Part shown: one piece after another, positions 1 through 10,482 of the stretch
Layout: each line of letters opens with the position of its first letter
Numbering within the stretch: position 1 is the first letter of the stretch
Assembly (NCBI GenBank): GCA_963971575.1
Contig: OZ020616.1
Coordinates: 51,567,201-51,631,200, forward strand
DNA: 64,000 bases
Direction: 5' to 3'
DNA from: Liopterus haemorrhoidalis
Taxonomy: Eukaryota > Arthropoda > Insecta > Coleoptera > Dytiscidae
Notes under the pieces: model-generated
What the model saw: the letters and a program-made list of their open reading frames with translations, nothing else
Databases searched by the model: none
Told to the model about the DNA's origin: nothing
Translations under genes and position numbers: made by a program

Positions 1-52
1 AACTATTTCAATCAATCATAAATACTGAGATTATGATTTTCTCAGACATATA

Positions 53-1270
53 CAAGGTGTCTCAAAAGAAATTTTATATTTATTTAGCTTACTGCGTGAA
101 CGCAACGTATCCGAGGGGCGCGGGGGTTATGTCAATCGGTAGCCTGGCTCTTGGGAATCCAGTCGCTATGGAGCGTTTCTCGGAAGCAGACCGCGCGTTA
201 TGCGTGCGAGAGTTATACAAAAACGGTGATTCGGCGACTGTAGCGCGTAGAAAATTCTGCAGTATTCGAGGTTTTCGCCACTTAAATGATGCGCCAAGCA
301 TTCCTCTCTTTCGACATTGGGTTAAAAAGTTTGAAGAGTCTGGTACAACGCTGGATAAATCAAAATCCGGGCGACCTAGGTCATCAAGAACGGTAGAAAA
401 CGTGGAGAATGTTAATCTGTTCGTGACGACCCGAACCTTTCAATTCGGAAGCGCGCAAGTGCTTTAAATGTGCATAGATCATCATTACATCGCATTATGC
501 ACAAAGACCTAAAGCTGCACCCCTACAAAATTCAATTGGTGCAAAAATTAAAGCCCCAAGATGCCAGTCAGAGGCTTAATTTCGTAAATCAGGTGATTGA
601 GCGATTTTCAACGTTTACCAACATTTTGTTTTCGGATGAAGCTCATTTTCATCTTAATGGCCACGTAAATAAGCAGAACTGCCGCTACTGGAGTGCAACG
701 AATCTGAAACGCAAACATCAGAAACCCCTACATTCGCCTAAAGTGACCGTATGGGCTGCGATGTCGGCGCGAGGAATTATCGGCCCTTACTTTTTTGAAG
801 ACGAAAGGGGGCGTGCAGTTACAGTGAATTCAGAGCGTTATATGGAGATGTTAGACAACTTCTTGGTACCTGAACTGCCAAACTTTCCTGGCTATAACCA
901 AAGAACATGGTTCCAACAGTGTGAAATTTTCTCAGGCAAATTGATCTCCCGGAGAGGTGACATAAATTGGCCTCCACGCAGTCCAAATTTAACCCCTATG
1001 GACTTTTTCCTATGGGGTTATCTTAAATCTAAAGTCTACGCCAATAAATCGACTTCACTGGCGCATTTGAAAGAAAATACGTCATAAGTAATTTTACTGT
1101 TCGATTAAATGAGTGCCGAGAACGCGAGGGTCTACATTTAGACGATATTATTTTTAAGAAATAAATCCCCAAAAAGTGTATTTTAATAATTAATAAACAT
1201 TTTTTCTATATACGGCTTACTTTTTTTTTAATCGATCCACTAAATATAAAATTTCTTTTGAGACACTTTG
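53..1270 (+). mobile_element. Tc1/mariner element, DD41D (rosa/VS-like) type, copy A, defective
   Basis: Complete element bounded by 30-bp terminal inverted repeats (53-82 and 1241-1270, one mismatch, starting CAAGGTGTCTCAAAAG) and flanked by TA on both sides (51-52, 1271-1272), the duplication made by this superfamily. Length is 1218 bp against 1311 bp for the sister copy at 49352; most of the difference is two internal deletions. The spacing class is taken from the sister copy, because copy A lacks the second catalytic residue. TIRs and sister copy make the element call firm; the lineage name is from family knowledge. Confidence 0.9.
129..1164 (+). pseudogene. Broken transposase of the DD41D element, copy A
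   Basis: Would be a nuclear DDE/D transposase with an N-terminal helix-turn-helix region and a C-terminal catalytic domain. The reading runs from the ATG at 129 to about 467, is lost by a 4-bp deletion relative to copy B, and reopens at 470 to 1087. The first catalytic aspartate is present (FSDEAHFHLNG). The stretch with the second aspartate (RDGA in copy B) is deleted near 918, joining FQQ directly to CEIFSG. The third region PRSPNLTPMDFFLWG is present. A second deletion near 1078 removes about 14 residues before the terminal FKK. It cannot encode an active enzyme. Confidence 0.88.
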
Positions 1271-1274
1271 TATT

Positions 1275-1910
1275 AGCCTAAAATTTTATTAATATAGAAG
1301 ATAATAACATACATAACTGTAGTTATGTGCTGACCACTTTGGATTATTTTTTCGTGTTATTCATACCTCCCTTCACATAAATTTTCAATTGAAATAACCC
1401 AACACAAATTCTAAAAAACGCGAAAATAAAAACTAAACAAAAAAACAACCTGAAGGTAATCCCTTTATTTGCAAATATCAGCGTAAATTCTCGTTTATAA
1501 TAAAAAAGTTTCCGGTTCAGAATATCTTTTGTCTGTTTTTTTCGAAACAATTGGAAACAATGACGCATTTGAGTTCGCCTACTGAAATATAAAACAGACA
1601 ATACAGCTTTGCAATCGGATACTGGTTGTACACGATTCGTTCTTCGTCACTTCGTCTTGCCATCACACCAACATCCTGTGAATTAATAAAAACCAACAGA
1701 TCAACCACCTACACACCTTCAAAGAGGATAACACCAAATATTAAGCTTGTAACTAAATTGCTTTTATTTTTTCATTGTAAAAATTATGTTTTATAAATTT
1801 GACGTCGGTTTAAAAATATTAAGAAGGAAGTTGTACGGGTTGCGGACAGTAATGAAAACCAATCAAATCAGCTGACAAGTTTCGAATAAGTTTTATTCTT
1901 CATCGGAGCT
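1275..1910. other. AT-rich spacer, nothing recognised
   Basis: Only short open frames without domain-like composition are present. No TIR, array or RNA gene was seen. Confidence 0.5.
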
Positions 1911-2042
1911 ACAATAGGATAATAGTATTATACAATAGGATAATAGTATTATCCTACAATAGGATAATAGTATTATCCTACAATAGGATAATAGTATTAT
2001 CCTTAAACCTACAATAGGATAATAGTATTATCCTATTGTAGG
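1911..2042. repeat. Tandem array of near-palindromic 24-bp units
   Basis: Five copies of ACAATAGGATAATAGTATTATCCT or a truncation of it start at 1911, 1932, 1956, 1980 and 2011. Each unit contains AGGATAATA and its reverse complement around a single G, so every unit can fold. The last unit is extended by flanking ATTGTAGG, giving a perfect 17-nt-arm inverted repeat at 2008-2042. No coding potential. It sits just left of a MITE remnant. Confidence 0.9.
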
Positions 2043-2139
2043 TAAATTGTAGTAAACCGTACTTCTTTCTTCATATTTATCAACGGACACGACTATTACA
2101 CATCCATTTAAAAATATTTGCACATTTTTTCTTTGCACT

Positions 2140-2698
2140 AGATTTTGCAATCTCGTTACTTTCATCGTTTGTATCGTGCTTTTTGGCCGTTTTGTTTAAG
2201 TTTTGTAAATAAATATTTTTTGGTTAAGGTTAAAATCATATTAAAATGTAATTTTTTTATATTTTGATTTTTTGTGTCATTCTTAATACAAATTTCCCAT
2301 TTATTTATTTTTTTGTCATTAAAATATGTAAAATATATTTTATTTTTGACATACATATGTCATTCGTTTCCATGGTTTCACTGTTGTTTTTTTTTTTAAT
2401 TCTTCTTCTTCTTCTGATTTGTAGGTTTTGGTGAGGTCACCATTCCGCCAGTGCATAGCTTTTTATTTATTTATAAATTTAAATTGGTTTCCTTGAGGAA
2501 ACCAATAATTTTCTTGCAAACTGCTGGGGAGGGGTTGGTTAGGATAGTTTTAATAGAAATAGGAGTGGGAAGAAGTTTTTTTTTTAAATTTCACATGCCA
2601 CCGTCAAAAATGAAATAACCCAAGCAAAGTCTCTTCTCGTGACAACCTAAAAGAACGAAATTCCCATTCAGTTCCGTCTAAACGTTTGGAATAATCTG
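2140..2698 (-). mobile_element. MITE, family M1, degraded copy with an insertion
   Basis: Reverse-orientation relative of the MITE at 3840-4242. Read on the minus strand from 2698 it starts CAGATTATTCCAAACGTTTA and stays colinear with the other copy through the GGGAATTTCGTTCTTT and GAAACGAATGACAT stretches to about 2140. The distal TIR is not recognisable. A roughly 199-bp T-rich insertion at 2387-2585 splits it. TA follows the intact end at 2699. Confidence 0.75.
2387..2585. repeat. Unclassified insertion inside the M1 MITE
   Basis: Segment absent from the other MITE copy. Both ends are poly-T. It contains a (TTC)n run near 2400-2416 and a short hairpin (GGTTTCC...GGAAACC around 2487-2507). 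On the minus strand the end is GAAGAAGAAGAA plus poly-A, which resembles a retroposon tail, but no A or B box was found, so no class is assigned. Confidence 0.45.
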
Positions 2699-2700
2699 TA

Positions 2701-3235
2701 TTTCACTGATGATTTTAGAAAAAAGTAATTTTTGAAATATTTCAATGTTATTTTACGTAAATTTATGACTAAATCAAACCCATGTTTTAATCCTGTAACC
2801 CTTTTTGTAATAAAAAGCAATTAAAATCTCACTACACAGTTCAATGACCTGCACATATGAATCTAAGCACAAATTCTATTCACGTAAAAAATTAAAGTTG
2901 CAAAAAATTGCATTATTAAATTTCGTGTGTTGAATTTTTTCCAGGTCGTTTCGTAAACAATTATACTACAGATACTTGCGTGAAACGTTAAAAAAGGAGA
3001 TATCGTAATGCTTCATGCGTTTAATAGATGATACAAAACGTTTCCTGTAACATTTAAAAAAACATTTATGTATCCGTAGGCGAGGGTGCATTGCATTTAA
3101 AAAATCATTAAGGTTTATTTCATCAGGCTTAATGTTGGCAATATTTGCAATATGTGTCCAAAAACATTTCTTCTCGGATTACCCCCCCTCCCCACGTCAA
3201 GGCTATTTTATTTGTTAAACCGAAGTTTTATATCC
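2701..3235. other. AT-rich spacer
   Basis: No open frame, TIR or RNA gene could be supported. A C-rich run (ACCCCCCCTCCCC) lies near 3181. Confidence 0.4.
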
Positions 3236-3502
3236 CAAAAAATTTTAAATTTGAATTATCTCCCTTAATATTGACTTGACAGAAAAATGTTATATAACAA
3301 AAATTGTTAAGAATAAGAAGACAAATCTTCTATCTCAATGCATTTTTTTGATTGGATAAATAATTGGAGAGTTATGGCAGGAAAACACCAAAAATAAAAA
3401 AATTGAAATATCTCCCTTAATATTAACTTAACAGAAAAAACTTATATAACAAAAATTGTTAAGAATAAAAAGGCAAATCTTTTATCTAAATACTTATTTG
3501 AT
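3236..3502. repeat. 152-bp tandem (satellite-like) repeat, left part
   Basis: TCTCCCTTAATATTGACTT recurs at 3259 and 3411, a spacing of exactly 152 bp; GATTGGATAAATAATTGG lies once per unit. The same unit resumes at 5160 and 5312, again 152 bp apart. The array was one block before a 12-bp-duplicating insertion split it at 3503. A diverged partial unit lies at 16400. Confidence 0.85.
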
Positions 3503-3839
3503 GCAGACATAGGGATGGGGACGATATATCGATATTTCGAAAATATCGATACTTTAGAAAAATATATCGATATATTTATATCGATATTTGAAATGCGATA
3601 TATCGCGCAAAATATCGATATTCGCGCAAAATATCGGTATTCTTGTATATATTTTTTTAAATATATGTATATTTAATTATGAAAGAAATTAAATTACATC
3701 TTATTATTAACGAACCAACAAACCCTTGCCAATGAAATAATATAAAAAAATTGTAATAAAAAATAATAATCTGATCATAAATTTTAAAAAAAAATGAAAA
3801 TTTCGTAAAAATGTCAGAAATATCCACGAAATATTTGTA

Positions 3840-4242
3840 CAGGCTATTCCAAACGTTTAGGCGGAACTAAATGGGAATTTCGTTCTTTAAGGTTGCCACG
3901 AGAAGGGACCTTGCTTGGGTTATTTCATGTTTTACGTTTGGTATGTGAAAATTTAAAATTTCAACAGTGAAACCGTGGAAACGAATGACATTTATTAAAA
4001 ATATGACAAATTTTATGTATTTTGTAGACGAATAAAATAAATAAATGGAAAATTTATATTAAGAATGACAAAAAATGAAAATGCAATGAAAAGGACATTT
4101 TATAATGACAATCAGTTTATTCTAGAATTTGTAATGTGACAATGATTTACAAAGCTTAAACAAACGATCAAAAGTCCAAATTAATAGATAAAAATTACTA
4201 GATTTCAAAATCTAGTTACACCTAAACGTTTGGAATAGCCTA
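3840..4242 (+). mobile_element. MITE, family M1, complete copy
   Basis: 403 bp bounded by a perfect 21-bp inverted repeat (3841-3861 AGGCTATTCCAAACGTTTAG plus G; complement at 4221-4241) and TA dinucleotides at 3838-3839 and 4243-4244. Small size, TIRs, TA duplication and lack of coding sequence fit a Tc1/mariner-mobilised MITE. An inner TTTAGGCGGAACTA block is shared in looser form with the element interrupted at 7884. Confidence 0.88.
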
Positions 4243-4299
4243 TATCTACGTTTATGATCAAATGTTTTATGTGCCGCTAGGGTTAAAACATGATGACAT

Positions 4300-4616
4300 T
4301 AGGTGCTTTCCAGATAGATGTGAAATACTCTGAACTACTCCGAACTGTTCTACTCCAAACTATTCTGAAAATTTTTGCATGTGGAACACTTTAGTTGAGT
4401 ATTTAGTGGAAAGAGGCGCTGCTATCTTACGAATTAACAAATTTCAAAGGAAAACGATCCTAAATGTACAAATTATTTTAAATTTTACATATTTATAATA
4501 AGAAATTCTGGTGTAGTTGAGAGCGTGAAGTTCTTTTACTTGGAACAACTAGCGAACTGTTGGAGCAACTCCGAGCTACTCTTTACAACAACCTGGAAAG
4601 CGCCTATTGAAATTAC
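4300..4616. mobile_element. MITE with TAGGYGCTTTCCAG ends
   Basis: Ends are inverted repeats: TAGGTGCTTTCCAG at the left and CTGGAAAGCGCCTA at the right. The interior carries short repeated ACTCCGAACT/ACTCCGAGCT motifs near both ends. No coding sequence. The target duplication is ambiguous (TA if the outer TA is counted as flank). It lies inside the hAT at 3510. Confidence 0.75.
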
Positions 4617-5150
4617 TAACACGGCAACGCGCCAAATTCAAACAGGTACCATTCATTAATGAACGCTCTATATTTTGACCATATGTTTATTTTGAGTTGA
4701 ATAATTAAACAAGTATAATAACTAAAATAAACAGTTTAATTAAATTTACCTATTTTCCACTGTAATTATACATTTTAATATAAAAACATAATATGCGATA
4801 TATCGGAAATATCGATATTTTAATTTAGATATATATCGAATATCGATATCACACTTCCGATATATCGAATCGCGCATATATCGATATTCAAAAATAAATT
4901 CTCATCCCTATGCAGACACCTTTATTTTGGACGTTTGCCATTGCTGATAGTACTAGGCTGGAATAGTACAATATAATGAGTATTATTATCAAAAAGATAT
5001 AATACTTCAAGAGTAATATAAAAAATAAATTCGGACGTTTCGGAAACTGCTAAACAATCTGTTTCCGTCTTCAGCGATCACGAGAAGTGATGAAAAAAAT
5101 AAAGGTGTCTGCATTAATATTGGACCATTGCAAAATAATTTCAAAGATAT

Positions 5151-5372
5151 TACTTATTTGATTGGATAAATAATTGGAGAGTTATGGCGGGAAAACAATT
5201 AAAATTAAAAATTTAAAATATCTCCCTTAATATTGACTTGACAGAAAAAAGTTATATAATAAAAAATGTTAAGAATATGAAGACAAATATTTTATCTAAA
5301 TACATTTTTTTGATTGGATAAATAATTGGAGAGTTATGGCGGGAAAACCCCACAAATTAAAAATTTGAAATA
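5151..5372. repeat. 152-bp tandem repeat, right part
   Basis: Continuation of the array at 3236: GATTGGATAAATAATTGG at 5160 and 5312 and TCTCCCTTAA at 5221, same 152-bp spacing. Homology stops after GAAATATCGTAATATGCG near 5375. Confidence 0.85.
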
Positions 5373-7141
5373 TCGTAATATGCGTAAGAGTTGCTTCGCA
5401 AGCAAAATAGAATATCCGGTCCAGGATGAACTTGACCAGACGAGATTTTTGTTGTTGTAAATAAAATCAAAAAAATAAAAAAGTCAATAACTATATTATT
5501 GATACGGTGCCTCAGTACCTATGCCATAATATGAGAAAAATAAAACAATTATTACTGTTCACAAAGTTATGATAATTTGGACCTACGAGTTGGTCAAGTT
5601 CACCCCGTTTTACGGACCTGAATTTCATTAGTAATAAATAAAACGAAAATTATCAATACACAGAAAAAGTCTTTGTAATAGTGGAAGTATAAAATTTTCA
5701 CTGACGTTTTGCATTTCTTATTGTGAAGAATTTATAAATACACAAATCGAGTTTTTAAGGAAACTCTATTACAGATCTGTATAAACGCTCGAGAATCCTT
5801 CAAAGGATAAGCTGTCACAGCTAAAATTGATTCAACAAAGTTATTTATATCCTTTTTACAAGAAATGATCCTAATTTCTACTTCAAAGCGCCACATTTAT
5901 ACATAAAATCGCAGTTAACATATTTTTTCTAAACTGCAACTTCTTTCAAACATTCTCAACAAATCTCCAAAAAGATTTAAGAAAAAACTGTATCAATTTA
6001 TCTTAGCCAAGAAAGCACCCTCTTCTTCTTAGAGCAAACAAGAACATAAAAATAAATTGTTAATAATATTGCAGATAGTTCCATAGATCTAGATTCACCC
6101 TAAAATACTGGCGCACATAAAAATAAAATAGCTTCGCATCAGATTAATTAAATTTACATTGTTTATAACACTAAAATAATTATTAGAATATTAATTATTA
6201 CTAGCGCATGGAGCAGTGAATTTATGTTTTTTGTTTCTAGACCTCCAGCACTATATTAAAGTCATGTGCTCAGCAATTAGTTTAATTATAATAATTAGAT
6301 TAATTTTTACCGACCGCCAACATATATAAGGGAGGCATTGTGATCATACCGATTTTGACATTTCGATATTTCGTTTGACCTCCACGAATTGAGTTCCCTG
6401 CATAACGTTTTGACTATTTTTAGCATGATGTCTGTCTGTTTGTCGGTCCGTGTACACGTACAGAGCAAATTCGGCTAAAAGGATTTTTATGAAACTTCAT
6501 ATTTAAGCTTTTGACATCAATGGTACGAGTTGATCAACTTTTGGTGAAAATCGGTTAACTAACAATGGGAGTTTACTCGTGTCGGTTTTAAGATTTTTGC
6601 GAATATTTCACAACAGAGAAGTATTTCGAAAAAATGTATTTTAAAACAAAAGTTGCTATAAAAGCAATAACTAACAACTTTTATTTGAGACATTTTTTTG
6701 ATAAAGCAGTATAAATTAAACAAGTAGGTACTTTGTTAAAAATCTGAAAAAATTAAAATGTAATGTACATTGATTTCGTTTTTGAAAAAATATTGTCCTA
6801 AACATCCAGCGTTCTGTTGGCTTGTTAAGCCGCATTCAGAGCTCTTTAAATTAACACGTTGTAGACTGTTCGTTGTTAAGTTGTGACTTATGTTTTTATA
6901 CATTGTTTTAACGTTCTATGTAGCGTTTACAGCTGATACAAATTAGTGGGTTACGAATAGCTCGACATCTATGTTTCTTTAAACCAACTACGATGCCTTC
7001 GTAAAATGCTTATTATTTATTACCGTTTTCATAATTCTGCTGTCCTAGATTTTAACTTAACCTAACCTAATTACCTAAAATGATCATATTTACTGTCCGT
7101 ATTTGTAATTTTCAGCAAGATTTGTTAATGACGACATTTTG
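5373..7141. other. Long AT-rich stretch without genes
   Basis: No coding frame, TIR pair or RNA gene was found. A TGTCTGTCTGTTTGTCGG run near 6430 and the following TTTATGAAACTTCATATT resemble pieces of dispersed insect repeats, but no second copy in the window defines them. Confidence 0.4.
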
Positions 7142-7147
7142 TTAGGT

Positions 7148-7150
<3 letters not shown>

Positions 7151-7186
<36 letters not shown>
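7151..7186. repeat. (TA)n microsatellite
   Basis: About 17 TA units. It abuts the 3' end of the minus-strand LINE at 7154-7623 and is best read as that element's microsatellite tail. Confidence 0.9.
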
Positions 7187-7188
<2 letters not shown>

Positions 7189-7623
7189 AAAAGCCTTCTA
7201 CCATATATGGTGTAGGCTGCATTTCTTTCCCTCTTTCATTTTTTTTGTTTTGTTCTATGGCGTAAAATGCGTATCTACGTATTTATATACGAAGTTAGCC
7301 CATTCTTTTTTATTCTTCGTCATTTTTTTGGCTTCTACAGTCGTTTTTCCTCTCTCTTCTAATATATCTTTTAATGTTTTGTCCCATGTGTTTCTTGGTC
7401 TTCCTATTTTGTTCTTTCCGTATGTTCTTGTCTCCCAGACTTGCTTCACTTTTCTTGTTTCTTGTAGTCTGTGCATATGTCCCCACCAGCTTAGTTGCCT
7501 ATTTTCTATGAATTTATCTATTGCTTCTATGTTAAGTTCTTTCCTTATCTCCGTACTTTTAATTCTATCCATTTTAGTCACTCCTTTCACCCTTCTTAAA
7601 TACTTCATTTCTGCAGCTTGTAT
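7154..7623 (-). mobile_element. 5'-truncated RTE-like LINE
   Basis: A 12-bp target duplication TTAGGTTATGTA flanks it (7142-7153 and 7624-7635). Read on the minus strand it holds the C-terminal end of a LINE ORF, a short 3' UTR and a (TA)n tail, as expected of target-primed reverse transcription with 5' truncation. Only the last ~470 bp of the element were copied. Confidence 0.9.
7255..7608 (-). CDS. C-terminal piece of an RTE-like endonuclease-reverse transcriptase
   Basis: 117 codons, open throughout. Residues 40-55 read RQLSWWGHMHRL and residues 68-80 IGRPRNTWDKTLK, the W-GH-R then GRP-W pattern found after the reverse transcriptase domain of RTE-clade polyproteins. Endonuclease and RT domains are missing by 5' truncation, so the first Met is not a real start. 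The frame ends VDTHFTP then stop, followed by the (TA)n tail. Recent by its open frame, but not functional alone. Confidence 0.82.
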   Translation of the reverse strand: MKYLRRVKGVTKMDRIKSTEIRKELNIEAIDKFIENRQLSWWGHMHRLQETRKVKQVWETRTYGKNKIGRPRNTWDKTLKDILEERGKTTVEAKKMTKNKKEWANFVYKYVDTHFTP

Positions 7624-7844
7624 TTAGGTTATGTAAAGGCATACAATCTCTACGATGTCTGTGATAGACTGAGATAACCAATGTCTTTATATGTCTGTCT
7701 CATTAAAACATCTCACTAGCTATAAGTTTAGAAAATTATCCACAATCCACAACGAACAACGTATTAAATTAATAGGTCTTAACGGTTGTATGTCTTACCA
7801 TATAACATACTCGTTAGTGACAATAAACAGAATACAAAATACCA

Positions 7845-8645
7845 CAGTCTATAAGGTAATGATCGTCGATCAAACGTCTAAGCCAGGGGTACTCAACCTT
7901 TTCATACCCACCGCCCACTTTAGCATCTCTATTGGTAGAAAAATTTCATACCGCCCACCTGTTGTATAATAATAATAACTTACCAAATACTTTCGCAAAA
8001 TTTAGCTGCAAAAATCTTTATAAAACAACTTACTGCATCATCTCTTATTATTAAACACAACAAATATACATGCACCAACACGTGGCAACGTTGGATGTCA
8101 CAAAGTACCCTGTGTAACACAGTACCCACACTTCCCTTACCCGTAATTTTTAAGTAGAGGTTTAATGAAAACATGTAGTTAAATTTATCTTTTTATTTGC
8201 TGCGAAACTAAATATTAGATATCTGGTTCAACTTTTGTAAGGAATAAACGAAGGTCTCCTCTTTCGGAAATATTCAGATGGTTTCTTTCTTTGGTCATTC
8301 TTTGTTTTTCAATAATGCTATGATTTTTTTTTTAAATAATACTTTAAATAATTTCCATTTTAATGTTTTTAAAACGTCAATTAAATTACAAAAAAAAAAC
8401 GGAAAGTAGCCAGCATTGGACAAAACCCCTACCGCCCACAAAAAAATTCATACCAGCCACTAGTGGGCGGTAGGGACCAGGTTGGGCATCACTGGTCTAA
8501 GCGGAACTAATTTCATTGTTGTCATGAGCTCTCCTTTTAAGGTTATGGGGGCTTTTGTTAAACAAAATGATCAAAAGCCTCACTTAAACGGTAAAGTTAC
8601 TAGAATCCAAAATGTAGTTCCGCTTAAACTAAAGAAGGCTATAGT
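7845..8645. mobile_element. TIR element (family M2), split by a hAT
   Basis: Removing the hAT at 7884-8494 rejoins CGTCTAAGC to GGAACTAATTTC, giving a TIR-like left end. The right end at 8617-8642 reads TAGTTCCGCTTA then AACTAAAGAAGGCTATAG. The same right end recurs reversed at 51137-51180. The inner GCGGAACTA block links it to the M1 MITE. Outer ends are uncertain by about 20 bp. Confidence 0.5.
7884..8494. mobile_element. Non-autonomous hAT transposon
   Basis: Perfect 8-bp duplication GTCTAAGC at 7876-7883 and 8495-8502. Ends are CAGGGGTACTCAACCTTTTC and, reversed, CAGTGATGCCCAACCTGG. ACCGCCCAC is repeated subterminally on both sides (around 7910, 7951, 8431 and reversed at 8463). The two inner open frames show no transposase motif. 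A target-site choice inside another transposon is seen directly. Confidence 0.92.
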
Positions 8646-9755
8646 CATCATCATCATCACGATCACCTGTAAAAGAGCCAAGGTTCAGCCTTAATCTCCA
8701 TTAAAATTTTTCGCCATTTTATTCTTAACTGTGCCTCCATCAGTAAAATCAGTTCTAGCTTTTCTTCTAGTCATCATACGTATTTTAAAATATGAAATAC
8801 TTGTATTCAACTAAGAATATAGTAGCAGTTATTTAGTATTTGGAATGAGATTTATATTCAAAAGCTTTCCCATTACGTTAATGGAAAAGAAGTCGATTTA
8901 TCCAACTAGCCCATTGATAATTGTGAATACGTCAACATCAAGGATCTAAAAGCAATATAGGTCACACTGAATAAATAAATTCAATTAAATTGAATTAAAA
9001 TTCTAAAATAAGATTTTGGTATACGAGTATATATTCCACATTTAGTATTTTAATATCTGTGTTGTTTTATATTTTTCAATTTAAAATAAAATAATCATGA
9101 GTACTCTGAAAATGTAATTTTATATGCGATGTAAGCATTTGATGAAATTTAAATTTTAAAGTGTGGTACTACTGAATATAAGAACGGTTTCCAGTTTCCA
9201 TTTTGCAGTTGAACATTTGTATACCTGCTTGTTGCATAACAACAATTCTGTTGAACAAACAATGTTAAAAACTCATCTTGTGTTTCATGGCTAAAACAAC
9301 TAAATATGGCATGTAGTGTCGAATAATGAAGTTTGATAAAATGCAGTATTATCTGTCTAATTTTGTAATACGTAACTAACAGGGAAAGTTCATTTTTTAT
9401 GTTGTGTATTGACAATACACTTATAATATTATCATAGTATTGGTTCATACCGATACGCCAAAGTCTGTTTACACCACAACAGTTACCAAAGTAACCAGAT
9501 CTAGTTTCGTATTACAAATTGAGACGGATTATATCTACCAAATTAAAAACTTACAGGGGTATTCAGAGACAACGTTACTATTTTCTTAAACAAGATCTAA
9601 ACTAAATACTGTTTAAATAAAGACAGCTGAAAATTGTGCAAGTTGGTAATAAAATAATTGAACTTAGCTTTGATCTCTTTCTAATTTTTATATGCTAGAA
9701 AGAGATAGAATATCACATTTATAACCTTACGATCCATCAGTGACATAGCTTTAAA
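8646..9755. other. AT-rich spacer
   Basis: A CATCATCATCATC microsatellite lies at 8646-8659. The 99-codon minus frame at 9149-9448 has no recognisable domain and is not called. Confidence 0.4.
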
Positions 9756-10223
9756 CTGGGAAACAGAATGCACCGAGTTCTACGACGCGTTAACGGCGTA
9801 CGTACGGCGCCATCTGTCAGAAGAAAGTTAAAACCAGGCTGTCGTACGCAAGTGCACAGAATGAACAACGTCCTCCGGCGTTCGAACGCCGTTGATACTG
9901 AATGTTCGTCAACTTCCAACTTTTGACGCCGTTGAACGTTGACGCAGAACACCTAACCTCAGTTTTTACTGAATGGTAAAGTGTTTGTATGTATAAATAA
10001 CTTGCATACAACATAAATAACATCACACACAAGTCTTCATCATCCATTATACTTTTAATAAAAGAGAGCGCACGTATAAACACAGATATAGGTTGTCAAG
10101 TGACACTTGACGGCGTTAAAAATTATTGCATTGTGTGCAGGCGAAAATTCTCAACGGCGCTACGCAACGCTGTCGCAAATGACGCCGCGCTGACGGCGTA
10201 GCGCGCTGTGCATTCTGTTCCAG
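9756..10223. mobile_element. CpG-rich hAT-like non-autonomous element
   Basis: Ends CTGGGAAACAGAATGCAC (left) and, reversed, CTGGAACAGAATGCAC (right) form a TIR with one indel. Flanks GCTTTAAA and GCTTTATG match at 6 of 8 positions, consistent with a decayed 8-bp duplication. The interior is loaded with GACGGCGT/AACGCCG motifs on both sides, in contrast to the AT-rich surroundings. No coding frame is convincing. Confidence 0.68.
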
Positions 10224-10482
10224 GCTTTATGTATATTCTTTTTCTACGACATTGTAAAGTCGCTATTGTTCTTTTTCTTACACATTCATTATACTGCCGT
10301 AAGAGTGATTTTTGAATAAATAAATGATATACGTCCAATATTATATGACAATGGCTGGACCGAATTAAAAAAATAATATTTGGTGCACCTACCTTACCTA
10401 TTTCGGTATATGTAGGTTTTTAAGAGGTATTGTATAGGTAATTTAAAAATTATTTTTTCGAGAACGGCTAGCCCGATTTTAA

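Larger units (their letters stand above)
3510..4910. mobile_element. Non-autonomous hAT transposon
   Basis: Flanked by a perfect 8-bp duplication TGCAGACA (3502-3509, 4911-4918), the hAT signature. Ends read TAGGGATGGGGA on the left and, reversed, TAGGGATGAGA on the right. Subterminal regions are packed with ATATCGATAT-type motifs (3520-3640 and 4795-4890). No transposase is encoded. The interior holds two further inserts (3840-4242 and 4300-4616), leaving about 680 bp of its own sequence. Confidence 0.9.
3503..5150. mobile_element. Retroposon-like insertion in the satellite, later split by a hAT
   Basis: TACTTATTTGAT occurs at 3491-3502 and again at 5151-5162, a 12-bp target duplication within the satellite sequence. 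After removing the hAT (3510-4910 plus one TSD copy) about 239 bp of insert remain. It has an inverted GCAGACACCTTTATTT near its left end and at 5097-5112, and a hairpin motif at 5035-5074. No coding capacity. The long duplication argues for target-primed insertion rather than cut-and-paste, but the class is open. Confidence 0.6.

Noticed and set aside
6420..6480. (CTGT)n patches as CRISPR-like or regulatory arrays
   Set aside because: They are short microsatellites found inside or near repeat R; no regular spacers exist.
7139..7627. 162-codon plus frame over the (TA)n run
   Set aside because: It begins in the microsatellite (YIYIYIY) and is the antisense shadow of the RTE C-terminal ORF.
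9149..9448. 99-codon minus-strand frame
   Set aside because: No recognisable domain, flanks of the same composition, and no second copy. Length is compatible with chance in AT-rich DNA.
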